Below, piece after piece: positions 12,055-24,702 of a DNA stretch of 64,000 nucleotides. The DNA lies in contig CM055895.1 in the NCBI GenBank assembly GCA_029582155.1, positions 46,512,750 to 46,576,749 of the forward strand, given 5' to 3'. Below the pieces are notes generated by a model. It was not told the DNA's origin and did not search any database. It saw only the letters and a program-made list of their open reading frames with translations. This DNA comes from Panopea generosa (taxonomy: Eukaryota; Mollusca; Bivalvia; Adapedonta; Hiatellidae). The position numbers were made by a program, and so were the translations under genes. Positions within the stretch are counted from its first letter, which is position 1; the number at the start of each line of letters is the position of its first letter.

Positions 12055-12235
12055 ATTGCGAAACAAGTTCTTACAACTTAGACAAAGCACGTCCGAAGTC
12101 TTCCTGGGTAGAACCAGTACTAATCATATATGGATAAAGCGTCTTGCTAAAGAAAATCACACATAGCCGTGGCGGAAGATCGAACCTTCGACCCCCGATC
12201 TCGGGTCCGATGGTCTATCACTGGACCACGCCCTT
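12055..12235 (-). mobile_element. tRNA-derived SINE, family C copy 1
   Basis: The minus-strand head at 12165-12232 has box A-like TGGTCCAGTGATAG and box B GGTTCGATCTTCC. The body begins CGATTGCGAAACAAGTT on the plus strand and recurs, without its head, at about 50450-50570 (CGATTGTGAAACAAGTT). It lies in tandem with family B copies on either side, all in the same orientation. Confidence 0.65.
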
Positions 12236-12302
12236 CACGCTGCGAAACTGACATCACTGATTCTATGTTGGAAAATAACACACCTGTTTTATTTATGCTG
12301 TT

Positions 12303-12480
12303 GTTGTTGCTGTATGGTGTCAAGCGTCTAGTGACATTTTCACTCATATCGCAGCAATATGTGTTAACTTGAGAAAGTATTCTAAAAGCTGCCACACTGT
12401 AGTCACATGTCGCAGACACATGGTATCGAACCGACGACCTTTCCGTATGCGAGGCGGACACTCTACCACTAGTATAGACC
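12303..12480 (-). mobile_element. tRNA-derived SINE, family B copy 3 (internally deleted)
   Basis: It starts with the same TTGTATGGTGTCAAGCG-type body end as other family B copies and includes ATGTCGCAGACACATGGTAT. It then jumps directly to the tRNA head region (TCGAACCGACGACC, GAGGCGGACACTCTACCAC). About 120 bp present in full copies is missing between these points. Confidence 0.75.
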
Positions 12481-12944
12481 ACATTTTTATGCTCAAATAT
12501 GCCATATTGCTGTTCAAAATGACAACTGTGCAAGACACACCATTTGTTAGACTTACGTTCTTAGTACATTGTTTCGTAAGCAATATGTTTACTCTAACGG
12601 CAGACCGGTCTCAAAGTCTAGTGGCAATGTTTAACGATTCCACTGTCGCCATAATTATGTTTACCATCAAACTTTCGTATTAGACCCACATGGTGGGGAT
12701 AATTTGTAAAATTTAACACAATTTGTATTTTCTACTTGTCAGTTACATTAATCTAGTACTTAAGCATGCGGAAGTAATGCATACACAGAGATTAGTGTTT
12801 TGTTTACAATTTCGAGTGCACTATCGCATAACATCGACATAGAATTCCCATTTTTTAAAAATTAAAGATAAGCTGCATTTTTCAAATGACTTTTGAAAAC
12901 ATAAATCAACGTAGTGGTAATTTTGAGGCCCTATAGGTAGATTG
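12481..12944. other. No recognisable feature
   Basis: Nothing was found apart from short ORFs that overlap SINE ends. Confidence 0.5.
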
Positions 12945-12996
12945 AATATTACCACTACTACTGCTACTGCTGCTTCTGTTACTGCTACTGCTAATG

Positions 12997-13029
<33 letters not shown>

Positions 13030-13053
13030 TTACTACTACTACTACTTCTATTG

Positions 13054-13088
<35 letters not shown>

Positions 13089-13185
13089 GCTACTGCTACT
13101 GCTACTGCTACTACTGCTACTGCTACTGCTACTGTTACTGCTACTACTACTACTACTACTGCTACTGCTACTACTACTACTACTT

Positions 13186-13270
<85 letters not shown>

Positions 13271-13271
13271 A

Positions 13272-13349
<78 letters not shown>

Positions 13350-13350
13350 T
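12945..13350. repeat. (CTA)n trinucleotide microsatellite, left part
   Basis: About 400 bp of (CTA)n interspersed with CTG and TTC variants. All six frames stay open (poly-Leu, poly-Thr, poly-Val, poly-Tyr), which produces long but meaningless ORFs. The repeat resumes at 14269 after an inserted element. Confidence 0.97.
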
Positions 13351-14268
13351 GTATGTCCCAAAAGTAATAGGACGACCCTGTCATTTTTGTATTTAGGGCG
13401 TTACATGCAAACCAATGATATCTATGGATAGCTCGACACATCTTCTATTGTCATAAAACATCAAATCAACTTTCAGTCATCATTAAGTTCATGCAAAAGT
13501 CACCATAGTAACGCGAGTTTAGAACGTATTTTCAGATCATGTGCGAATGTCGTTGAAATAGTCTACGTTATCGATAAACATTTGAATAGTTTGCGCACTT
13601 TCGAAATAACAAGTGCGAATTTGAATATTAAAAAAATTGGACGACGTCACGCCTAGAATGGAAATTTAGAGTTTGGTAAACATGTGTGTTGGGTGTACGA
13701 TGACCATACAGGATACTCTGAAATTTATTTTGCAGAACTCTTTAACAGAAGGCATATCCTAGATTATTATCTATTGCTGGTACAAACAGGTTTCCAGTGT
13801 TGAGACGAAAGTAACTGACCATCAGCGATCTGGACGACTGAAATCTTGTATTGTTTTCCTGGGATTCCAGTCAAATCTTCGTGAAAAGTCCTTTCAGTAC
13901 CTCCGGCCCATGTGCCTGAGTGTACATTCTGTGTAGGATCTATGAGTGATCAAAGTATCGTAACATGTACCAGAAGAGGGTGCAGTACCACAAAAATTGT
14001 GTTTTGCACAGCAGTTCATACTTCGAAAAAAAAAGACTTTCATTTGAATGTGAACTTGACGTCGCACAAATAACGTCAAACTCCTCCGTACTTTGTTACA
14101 TATACATTTTGACTTGTTAAAATTAATGTTAAATGATGGAGTACGATATTGCAATTTCGCATGCTTATAGATTAAATATGGAAATTTATTCATGCCAAAT
14201 TTTGTTTGGATTAAAGCATTAAAAGGCATATTTCTAAATGCGTCCTATTACTTTTGGAACATACCTCG
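13351..14268 (+). mobile_element. Decayed mariner/Tc1-like element inserted in the microsatellite
   Basis: Terminal inverted repeats are visible: 13351-13374 and 14241-14264 share CCAAAAGTAATAGGACG and differ at one position over 24 bp. CTA repeat resumes immediately outside the right end (TA then CTACTAC), so the insertion went into a TA-rich target. Internal translation yields WYKQVSSVETKVTDHQRSGR, similar to the mariner N-terminal helix-turn-helix region (consensus like 'DRPRSGRP'), but no intact transposase frame remains. At about 0.9 kb it is shorter than a full 1.3-kb mariner, so internal deletion is likely. Confidence 0.75.
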
Positions 14269-14302
14269 TACTACTACTACTTCTGTACTACTACTACTAC
14301 TA
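14269..14302. repeat. (CTA)n microsatellite, right part
   Basis: Short continuation of the CTA repeat after the mariner-like insertion, ending in (TAA)n-like sequence. Confidence 0.9.
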
Positions 14303-15099
14303 ATAATTATAATAATAATCATTATTTTTTATTTAGTTATTCATTTAAAAAAACAGCTCTTTCTTTGAACATTGTATATAATTATACTCCCCCACCCCCG
14401 CTCTAGACCTCATGTGACCTAAGGCTTCAAATATTTCCTGAGAATACGACGACTGGATGGATCTCATTTGTAAATATATGCCATTGACACAGTCATCATT
14501 TCTATAAAAACACAAAATGATAAAATGTTTATAACATTTTTATACTGTTTTAACACCGACTCGGTGAGATGGATCCACGGTCTGTCTGTCGAGTGATGAC
14601 AAATGTTATAAAATTGCATGGGTGTAAATACAAGTTTTGATATTGATGGCTGTTTACTATTCACGCACCCCTTCAGGCAAACACTTGTCACATTCACGCA
14701 TATTTAAACGACAATTCAGCATCTGTGATTTAAACGTTATGGCTCATAAATAAATTTGATTAAGGGTTATATAGACGCTCTGGTCTCAGGTAACTGACCT
14801 CTCATCACCACAGTCGTGAGTTAGAGTCTGTGCCAACTTGTGAATTCCAGATAAATTAAAAGCAAGCTACACACATGTTTCACCAAGGTTACTGGCTCCA
14901 TTTTTTTTAAATTTCAACCACCAAATTAATGTTGATCCATCTATTCACCTATTCATAGGTTTGTGAGGGTCGGGGTGGACCATCCCTCCCACAATCCTAA
15001 CAGATGAGTAAATAACAAATGATATGCATATCTGTAGCAAAAGTCTGATGTATTTACTATTTAGTATGAGATAAATGATACATAGTATTTGGGGTGTAT
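14303..15099. other. No clear feature; degenerate tRNA-like fragment
   Basis: Around 14770-14890 there is a weak tRNA-like pattern (GTCGTGAGTTAGAGTCTGT resembling an eroded box B) that could be an old SINE. Evidence is too weak for a family assignment. Confidence 0.35.
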
Positions 15100-15712
15100 T
15101 TTGATGGCAGTGGTGAGAATCAAAAACAGCAAAAAATGGGACAATTGATGGCAACGGCGGGATTCGAATACAGCAAAAATGGAACAATTGATGGCAGCGC
15201 CGGGATTCAAATACAGCAAAAATGGGACAATTGATGGCAGCGGTGGGATTCGAATACAGCAAAAATTGGACTATTGATGGCAGTGGTGAGAATCAAATAC
15301 AGCAAAAATGGGACAATTGATGGCAACGGCGGGATTCAAATACAGCAAAAATGTGACAATTGACGGCAGTGGTGGAATATGAAACTAGCAAAAATTGAAC
15401 AATAATGACAGATGTGGGATTCGAACCCAGCAAAAATGGAATAATTGACTGCAGCGGTTGGATTTGAACCTAGCAAATATCGGAATAATTGATGGTAGCG
15501 GTGGGATTCGGACCAGACAAAAACGAACAATTGATGGCAGCGGTGGGATTCAAATACAGCAAAAAAGGAACAGTTGATGGCAGCGTCGGGATTCAAATAC
15601 AGTAAAAATGGAACAATTGATTGCAGCGTCGGGATTCAAATACAGCAAAAACCGGAACAATTAATGACAGCGGTGGAATTCGAGCTTAGCAAATATTGAG
15701 CAATTGATGGCA
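15100..15712. repeat. 43-bp minisatellite with tRNA box-B-like core
   Basis: About 14 tandem units of about 43 bp, core ATTGATGGCAGCGGTGGG followed by ATTCGAATACAGCAAAAATGG. On the minus strand each unit carries TTCGAATCCCACC. In the unit near 15418-15432 this becomes a perfect box-B match, GGTTCGAATCC. Minus-strand ORFs of 86-105 codons are repeat artefacts. Confidence 0.92.
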
Positions 15713-16369
15713 TTCCATGTGTGTTAAAACTATCCAGACAAAAACGATTTCATACAAAGTGTTGAATTGTTGTTACAACATGCAAACAAAGACATTGACA
15801 AAAGACATTGACAAACAGTCTCATATTTTAATGTTTAATATATGCGGAGGTATTGAAAACTAAAGCAATCTGACATATTTTTGCATATTTAAAAAATATC
15901 AAACGACATTCTCAACTATGTACATAGTAAACTATCTAGTATAATTTAGTGTCTGTCAAAAACTAATTATGACCTATGTTTTTATAAATAACTAAGTGGG
16001 CGAGTTAGTAATGAGAAAAAACGAATGAATGTTTCATTTGTTCGGTGATGATTCAATGGACGATTTATTATACGTGTCTCTACAAGACAACTAGTAGTTT
16101 GTGCTCCCGGGACACTGTATCTTGCTATGCTAGATTAACTTTTGTACACGCCCTGTATCGGTCCGGTCAGTAATTCAGTATTGTATTATACGCAGTTAGG
16201 TGTTGCTTTCAACGGTGTTTCCATTACGACTACGCGAGACATCATGATTCAATTGAGACTCATGAGACTGTGTCCTTTATATTGTCCTCTTGGCATTGAT
16301 TTCCAAAACAATGAAACTACACGTTTATATCTTTGGTATGATCCGCCGGATTTCGAATACACTGACGAA
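15713..16369. other. No recognisable gene
   Basis: A 99-codon plus ORF starts at 16142 and runs into the next array. Its first 80 residues are not repetitive but match no family I know. Confidence 0.4.
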
Positions 16370-16765
16370 TGTAACGCTATCGAAATAGCCACCGCTATCG
16401 AGATAGTATACCGATATCATAATAGTACACCGATATCATGATAGTACACCGATATCATGATAGCACAACGCTATCGTGATATTATACCGCTTTCGTGATA
16501 GTATATCGCTATCGTGATAGTATACCGATATCATGATAGTACACCGATATCGTGATATGTACCGCTATCGTGATAGCATATCGCTATCGTGATAGTATAC
16601 GCTATCGTGATAGTTTACCGCTAGCGTAACAGTATGCCGCTATCTTGATGGTATGCCGCCATCGTGATGGTATGCCACTATCGTGATAGTATGCCGCCAT
16701 CATAATGGTATGCCGCTATCAAGATAGATTGCTGCCATCGTGATGACATGCCGCTATCGTGATAA
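16370..16765. repeat. 20-bp array of short palindromes
   Basis: About 19 units of about 20 bp with core CTATCGTGATAG plus TATACCG. The core is an imperfect inverted repeat (CTATC...GATAG), so the array is a string of small potential hairpins. Variants include GATATCATGATAG and CCATCGTGATGG, in which compensating changes on both arms keep the palindrome. Confidence 0.9.
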
Positions 16766-17199
16766 CTGATGAATGACTATCAGTAAATACGTTTTAAAAA
16801 GTTTACCTGTTGACATATAAACATTGTAATTAAGTCTAAATGGCCGCCAGATAATTGATATTTTTAGAATACTTCCATAATTATTGCTTTTAAAATATAG
16901 TCAAATATAACTCGATTTAATATACTTTAAAAAATGCCTATGACTACATAACGTCGTTATGTGGTTATATTTTGTGTTTTAGAGTAGTTGGATATGCATA
17001 TTTGACGTCTTATTATATATAATTATATATTCACTGAGTGTTAATTAAAATCACTACGTTTGATGTTATGTTATTTGTTGTCATATAATGGGGAGTTTCT
17101 TGTGGTTGCAATGAATAATGTAATTTGATAGTGTCACAGGGTCTCTTGTTATAAGTTATGATGTTTTTGTCGTTTGACTCGCCTAATTTTATAATTTTA
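16766..17199. other. No recognisable feature
   Basis: AT-rich, with no ORF or repeat of note. Confidence 0.5.
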
Positions 17200-17390
17200 C
17201 AACAACAACAACAACAATAGAACGAAAATTACAAAAGCAACAACATTATCAGCAACAGCAACAACATACATAGCCAGTAACAACCAGCAACAGCAGCAGC
17301 AGCAGCTGCAGCAGCAACAACAACAACATAATTTGCCAGCAACAACCACCACAACAAATAACAAAAAAAAGTCAGTAGCAAGCAGCAGTA
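17200..17390. repeat. CAA/CAG-rich simple sequence
   Basis: Interrupted (CAA)n and (CAG)n runs, densest at 17200-17216 and 17285-17330. No reading frame around it is supported. Confidence 0.85.
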
Positions 17391-17810
17391 ATTCCTAGAG
17401 CAGAACTGATAACTACTAACATAAACTGTAAATCGCCCGTTATGTGGAGTTATGGATGTTCGATCCCTGACCGCGTCTTTTCATTTTAACCATGATATAT
17501 TTTATTTTATTATGTATCCTCTTGACAAACATCAAATCAATTAGTCTGCTAACGTTTAAGAACCTTTTAGTGATATAACTTTTGGTTCATTGGGAAGTTA
17601 GACTGCCTCCCCGTTATGGACCGTCACAGCCGTGACATACGTGCATTCTTATTGGCCAGTTGCTCCAGCGGAAGTGACATTCAAATTTGGTAAACGTAAT
17701 GCAATTAATTGCTATGAAAATTTAGACAGGAAAGGAATTCCATGCTTTTTAAAGACTAAATATATATAATAAATTATTAATGTGTATACGTAGCTTCAGT
17801 TAGTTTTACG
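17391..17810. other. No recognisable feature
   Basis: Nothing supported. Confidence 0.5.
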
Positions 17811-19990
17811 TATGTATGTGTAGAAGCTACGAGTAGTTTATATATGTATGTGTACTAGCAACAAGTAGTTTATATATGTATGTATGCTAGCTACAAGTAG
17901 TTTACATATATGTATGTATACTAGCTACAAGTAGTTTATATATGTATGTATACTAGCTACAAGTAGTTTACATATATGCATATATACTAGCTACAAGTAG
18001 TTTACATATGTGTGTATACTAGCTACAAGTAGTTTATATATGTATGTGTAGAAGCTACGAGTAGTTTATATATGTATGTGTACTAGCTACAAGTAGTTTA
18101 TATATGTATGTATGCTAGCTACGAGTAGTTTAAAAATGTATGTATGCTAGCTACGAGTAGTTTACATATATGTATGTATACTAGCTACAAGTAGTTTATA
18201 TATGTATGTATACTAGCTACAAGTAGTTTACATATATGCATATATACTAGCTACAAGTAGTTTACATATGTGTGTATACTAGCTACAAGTAGTTTATATA
18301 TGTATGTGTAGAAGCTACGAGTAGTTTATATATGTATGTGTACTAGCTACAAGTAGTTTATATATGTATGTATGCTAGCTACGAGTAGTTTAAAAATGTG
18401 TGTATGCTAGATACGAGTAGTTTATATATGTATGTATGCTAACTACGAGTAGTTTATATATGTATGTATGCTAGCTACAAGTAGTTCATATCTGTATGGA
18501 TGCTAGCTACACGTAGTTTATATATGTATGTATACTAGCTACGAGTACTTTCTATATGTATGCATACTAGCTACAAGTAGTTTCTATATGTATGTATGCT
18601 AGCTACGAGTTGTTTCTATATGTATGTATGCTAGCTACGAGTAGTTTCTATATGTATGCATGCTAGCTAAGAGTAGTTAATATATGTATGCATACTAGCT
18701 ACGAGTAGTTTATATATGTATGTTTGCTAGCTACAAGTAGTCTATATATGTATGCTACTAGCTACAAGTAGTTTCTATGTGTATGTATGCTAGCTACAAG
18801 TAGTTTAAATGTGTATGTATGCTAGCTACGAGTAGTTTATATATGTATGTATACTAGCTACGAGTAGTTTCTATATGTATGTATGCTAGCTACGAGTAGT
18901 TTCTATGTGTATGTATGCTAGCTACAAGTAGTTTCTATATGTATGTAAACTAGCTACAAGTAGAGTATATATGTATGCTTGCTAGCTACGAGTAGTTTAT
19001 ATATGTATGTATACTAGCTACAAGTAGTTTCTATGTGTATGTATGCTAGCTACGAGTAGTTTATATGTGTATGTATGCTAGCTACGATTAGTTTATATAT
19101 GTATGTGTACTAGCTACGAGTAGTTTCTATATGTATGTGTACTAGCTACGAGTAGTTTTTATATGTATTTATAATAGCTACCAAGTAGTTTCTATATGTA
19201 TGTATGCTAGCTACGAATAGTTTCTATATGTATATATGATAGCTACGAGTAGTTTATATATGTATGTATACTAGCTACGAGTAGTTTCTATATGTATGTA
19301 TACTAGCTACAAGTAGTTTATATATGTATGTATGCTAGCTACAAGTAGTTTATATATGTATGCTAGCTACGAGTAGTTTATATATGTATGTATGCCAGCT
19401 ACGAGTAGTTTATATATGTATGTATGCCAGCTACAAGTAGTTTCTATATGTATGTATACTAGTTACGAGTAGTTTATATATGTATGTATGCTAGCTACGA
19501 GTAGTTGCTATATGTATGTATGCTAGCTACGAGTACTTTCTATATGTAGGTATACTAGCTACAAGTAGTTTATATATGTATGTTAACTAGCTACAAGTAG
19601 TTTATATATGTATGTATTCTAGCTACAAGTAGTTTATATATGTATGTATACTAGTTACGAGTAGTTTCTATATGTATGTATGCTAGCTACGAGTACTTTC
19701 TATATGTATGTATACTAGCTACAAGTAGTTTATATATGTATGTTTACTAGCTACGAGTAGTTTCTATATGTATGCATACTAGCTACAAGTAGTTTATATA
19801 TGTATGTTTACTAGCTACGAGTAGTTTTCTATATGTATGCATACTAGCTACGAGTAGTTTCTATATGTATGTATGCTAGCTACGAGTAGTTTATATATGT
19901 ATGTATACAAGCTACGAGTAGTTTATATATATGTGCATACTAGCTATGAGTTGTTTCTATATATATGTATACTAGCTATGAGTAGTAAGT
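17811..19990. repeat. 32-bp satellite-like array with higher-order structure
   Basis: About 68 units, core CTAGCTACGAGTAGTTT followed by ATATATGTATGTATG. Units differ by ACGAG/ACAAG and by TTTATATA/TTTCTATA. Units beginning TAGAAGCTACGAG occur at 17821, 18049 and 18309, spacings of 228 and 260 bp (seven and eight units), and the intervening variants recur in the same order. This shows block duplication at the left end, while the right part is a mixed monomer array. No long ORF. Confidence 0.95.
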
Positions 19991-20564
19991 AAATATAAGA
20001 AGTTATTAGTTATAAGTACGCTTGTATGTATAGGTGACATCCGTAGCTTATGCTACACCTAACTGACATAAAACAAAGTAGTCCACAACACACGCTTTTG
20101 TTTGATTTGATGCATATACAAAACACATGAAGAAAATATAAAATTCTACTAATAAAATGTAGTTCTTTTCGTGTATTATCATTTTGGCGGTGATTAAAAC
20201 TGCAAAACTTGATCACGCCGACATGAGCAGAGCTGTGTACTTAGCATAAAGCCCGGCTTAAGCTCACAGTTCCACATTTACCAAAGTGATTGGTCAGAAA
20301 TGATGAAATGAACGAGCGATCATTCCACTGCTTGCTGGGGCTAACTTATGTTGTAGACTATAAATATGCCGATTTCAGACATTATACACTAGTTTGTATC
20401 TCAGCAAGACATGCCAAATGACAGTCAGTAGGCCTAATATTGGCATCATTCAAAGGTAGTTCTTTTCCCGCTTAATGGATGTAGCAGAATTTAAAAAAAT
20501 CTAACAACAGACATTCCCGAAGAGAACGATGAACATTGTTATGGTTTATATAATTAGAACTACA
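19991..20564. other. No recognisable feature
   Basis: Only short unsupported ORFs. Confidence 0.5.
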
Positions 20565-20890
20565 CTCAAGATATATGGAAACGCAACACATGAATATATA
20601 TATATAAAAACGCAACGCAGGGAGAGCTATGAAAACGTAACACAGGAAGAAATGTGAAAAAGCAACACAAGAAGAGATGTAAAAACGCAACGCAGGAAGA
20701 GATATGAAAACGCAACACAGGGTTTAGAGAGGTTTTATTTGGAAATTACATCTCAAATAGACAACCAGTAATATTAACAGACATTATCACTTTACGGTAT
20801 GGGTATGCTTAATAGGTTACGTTTTCATATCACAATCTGTGTTGCGTTGTCATATTTTTCCTCTGTTGCGTTTTAATATATATAAAAAAA
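20565..20890. repeat. Foldback structure: tandem left arm, inverted right arm
   Basis: The left arm (20575-20720) has about six units of about 25 bp with AAAACGCAACACAGGAAGAG. The right arm (20812-20885) carries the reverse complement (CTGTGTTGCGTTGTCATA and CCTCTGTTGCGTTTTAATAT). Outer ends pair through TATATATA-AAAACGCAAC versus GTTGCGTTTTAATATATA. About 95 bp of unrelated sequence forms the loop. This shape is typical of foldback elements or some MITEs; no coding sequence is inside. Confidence 0.75.
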
Positions 20891-23800
20891 ATTACATGTT
20901 CTTTGCGCTTTAGTAAAATCAAGATTAGCGTGGCACAATTCTATAATGACAAATCAATATGCACGGTTTGCACGCGATTCGCGTGATGTTATGTGTGCAT
21001 TTTTAGATGAGAAATACAGATACTCTATTGCATTTACAGAGAGGCAACCTTGTTCCAAAATATGTGAAAGTTATTAGATATGATATTTACTCCAGAATAG
21101 CTGTCCTTTTTTGGATAACACTCCACAACAACAAACGTGAACGTAGTAAATATTTGATATGGTGTAGTGTGGGAAACATATTTTACTAGGACGTCAATCC
21201 CTTGTGGAATATAACCATTCTATGAAAAATGTTTTATTGATATTTGCATTTTCATAGAGATGAAGGTGCTGTAGTATGATCAGTGACGTTTAGATAGTAG
21301 TTAGTGTTTACTGTTCCTGTATATAAAACACATTCATCGTCATGGCCGGAGTCATGGAAATAGCTCTCCCGGACATATGTCCAAGCGAGTTAACAAAACA
21401 CATACAAATACAAGATCGGTATCGTGTGCTGCCATCGGTAGAATGTGCACTTTGGTTATACATTAAATGGTATTAATCAGGAATTTTCAAAATCTTAAAA
21501 TCGAATAAAACAATTTTCCCCAATATATCATGCCTATATATAATCACTGACACCGTATTGTCAAATAATATCTATTTAAACATGCCAAAATAATACTGAT
21601 ATTAAAAAGAGAGTTCCCAACATAGGCTACGCATATTTGATGAGTCACGTGATTTCAGTTTTATTTAAATTTGATCCGTTATACAGGTTTATAAGCAGTA
21701 AAAATTGCTTTATCTTAGAAAGAGTCCAAATGACGATGCGAATGTCGTCATTCAGTATTTATGTACTGTCTATTTTCAGAATGAGGATTTCGTTTTATAT
21801 TTACCACTAAAATCTAAATATATGTGTTTTAGTGGATTTGGCATACCAAACCATTCGGATTTAATTCATTAATGATAACAAGGATTTTACTATCTATATA
21901 TGTCATTGATGATACTCAGATACTTTTTATCCATTAAGTTAACAATTATTTTATGTTTAAGACGTTTATAGCTTTTTTTCTGATATACTCCCTTTAAACA
22001 CAGGTTGTCAATTTACTTCATAATCAACAAAATAAGAAAAACACATTACTTATTAAAACATAGATTACGCAGCTTTAAAGTTGTATTTTTTTATTATACG
22101 TTTTTGTTCCATTTCAGTAAGTATCAAGCTTTGTAAAATTAACACGCATCCGCCCTGTGTGAGTGGGTGGTTGTTACGTACACACATATATTGCATTGTT
22201 CAGAAGTGTAATAAACACTTCCCCCGGCATCTGTATATACTTGACGTGACCTATCAAGTTTAAGTAATACTGTAGGATTAGGAAACGATGGTAACCTTAA
22301 TACTATATCAACACAACTGTTTTTGCCCTCAAGTGTTACACATTTTCATTAACATATTGACAACTTTATGTAAGGTTTATACAAAACGCATGAACCACGC
22401 ACACGACGTAGCTTTAAGACTAAATTGGCTTTTTATTTATAATAATTTAGTAGATAAACCTCCACGTACCAGCACTGATAGGCAAATATTTACTTTACTT
22501 AATTCAACATTCCTGATGATGCCACGCCCATTTTTATTGACAGCAAAATAAATTTACCTAATACCAGCAAGCAGACATAAGCTTAGGCTAGTAAGAAGTA
22601 GTATGCCCGAGACGGTATGTATGCATTAACCTACTTGTGTATTCCAGCTTCTCGTATTTAGATTCATGGCAGATACAACATATTTTATATCTATGTAAAA
22701 AACGTTCGCTGTGTACCGTGGTAACAAGCCAACAGCCTCTACAACTGTTTGTATACCATCAACTGCATAAATGCTGCCTTTTTTTCCCAAAAAAAAACAA
22801 AAACATAAACGAGAAAACGTGAAATATAACATAATATGTATGTAAAATAAAATATTTTCAGCAACTCACCTGTGCAGTGTCCGTGTGTATACCCAATCGA
22901 ACCAGTTACAAATCAGGTTTTGACTACTGACACACAAATATTAGTTTCCCATCCACGTAACGCTACAAAAGTGATTATTCACGCCAGATACATCCTTCGC
23001 CCATCACTAGGTAGGATAAATATTGATAGGTGTACGGTAAATACTCCTTTTCACCTACCTGTGCACGTTTATGTACAATAGAGCTCGCCGGTCTGTACAG
23101 CCTAGCGGTGTATTTATAATATTGTAAATATGAGTAGCGACCTTGAAATATTCTCCACACAATGAATAAAATCAAATGTTGACGATGTAAGTTAGCTGTG
23201 GATTATTGCACTGTGCCTTGCTAGTTTATTGTTTATTTCGCACTGAAGTGAGCATGGTTAGTTGACATAAAAGGAAAAGTTAGCTTATACAGTACGAGTG
23301 GTTGCAGCACAGATATGGATTAATAAACTAGTGGTTACATACCTAAGTGTACACTGCATAAACCTACAGCAGCGGCAGTGTTGTTTTTTTTTTAATAATT
23401 ATCCTTAGTTTTTAATTATAACTCCATGATGTATTTGGTATAAAACCATTTCCTCCAAAAATAAAAAATAAACTGTTTCACTCGGTTTAAAAATAGCGCT
23501 TTTTTTTGCAATACGCGGTTAACACGGTTGACACTGGCGTAACAAACGGCCGGATTCTGACGATTTAACATGCATTTATTAAACCATGAATTGAGGTTTC
23601 AAATAAACTGTCCCATGTTGTTCAATATACGTAGACGATAAACATTATCACCATAGTATATAAGCGAGAGTACATATAAACAAAAAGTTTCCCTCTAGCA
23701 ACTTATTTATTGTACCATAGCCATAACTGCGTCATCCCGATATTCAGATCAATGTGATAGATGTGTATGCTTAACACCAAAACATCTGTGATGATGGTGT

Positions 23801-24702
23801 AACAAATAGTTTTAAAGTCGTCTGCAGATCAATGAACATTTCTGAATGATTAACGCATTTCCAGACGTGTATGGCATCCTGCTGTGTAAAATATCGATTA
23901 AGGGCGATAACTCCATCGTCAAAACCACGTAGTTTGTTATTTTGGTGCGTACTTATAAATATTTATAAATGCATTGATCAGCATTTAGTTAGCCTTCTTT
24001 GTGGATCGCCCCCAAGACGATATTCGGAATTGGAGGCAGCATTAAATATCGGGCTGTCACTGGAAAATTCAAAGTGGTGTTGTACTGAACGGATAGTTGC
24101 ATCGCGGATGTGCAAACTTAGGTGTGATCCGCTATTGGTTTCCGTTCTTTATTATATAGAAAATAAAAAAGTTTGTATGCTTGACATTCACAGAGAGACT
24201 CAAATGAAAGAAGTAAAACTTACATTTTATATTTTGCCAACCTCCACATTAGCAAAATACGAAGAGAAAAGTAGGGACCATGTATTGTCCAAAATATTTT
24301 TTCTGTTCAGTCTGTACAATTGTTAACAAATTAAAGAGGACTTTCGAAATCTTGTATCCATACCAATTCCCAGGCATCAGTTATATCCTTTTTTCTAAAT
24401 TCACAATTCAAACATGACAATGCTTTCAAAAACACATCAATACTGTTATAAAAAAGTTCAATATCATTAACATAAGGATTTTAAATAAGAAGAAACAAGG
24501 ATAATTCATGTCCGCCATTATGTGACTACCCTATGGAAGTATTTCCTGTTTCCAATGGCGTTATAATGCCTTTAACCAACAAACTGATTCAGAACTGTTG
24601 CCCAAACAATATGAATATCGACTTATTTTTCAAAATAATCAAACCGTTTGCAATATACTATTGAAATGTATTTATCATTCAATATGGCTTCATACTGTCT
24701 TC
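20891..24702. other. No recognisable gene
   Basis: Long AT-rich stretch. The largest ORF, plus 23871-24326 (151 codons), has no recognisable domain. A short segment near 21338-21380 (GTCATGGAAATAGCTCTCCC) resembles one near 45404-45430 (GTCATGGCAATAGCTCTCC), which suggests remnants of one dispersed repeat. No RNA gene was seen. Confidence 0.45.

Noticed and set aside
12821-13441. Poly-Leu, poly-Thr and poly-Val ORFs
   Set aside because: Translation of a CTA microsatellite; all frames stay open.
16142-16441. 99-codon ORF as an exon
   Set aside because: The non-repetitive part matches no family I know and the frame ends inside the 20-bp hairpin array.
23871-24326. 151-codon ORF as a host gene
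   Set aside because: No recognisable domain, no splice context and composition like the surrounding noncoding DNA.
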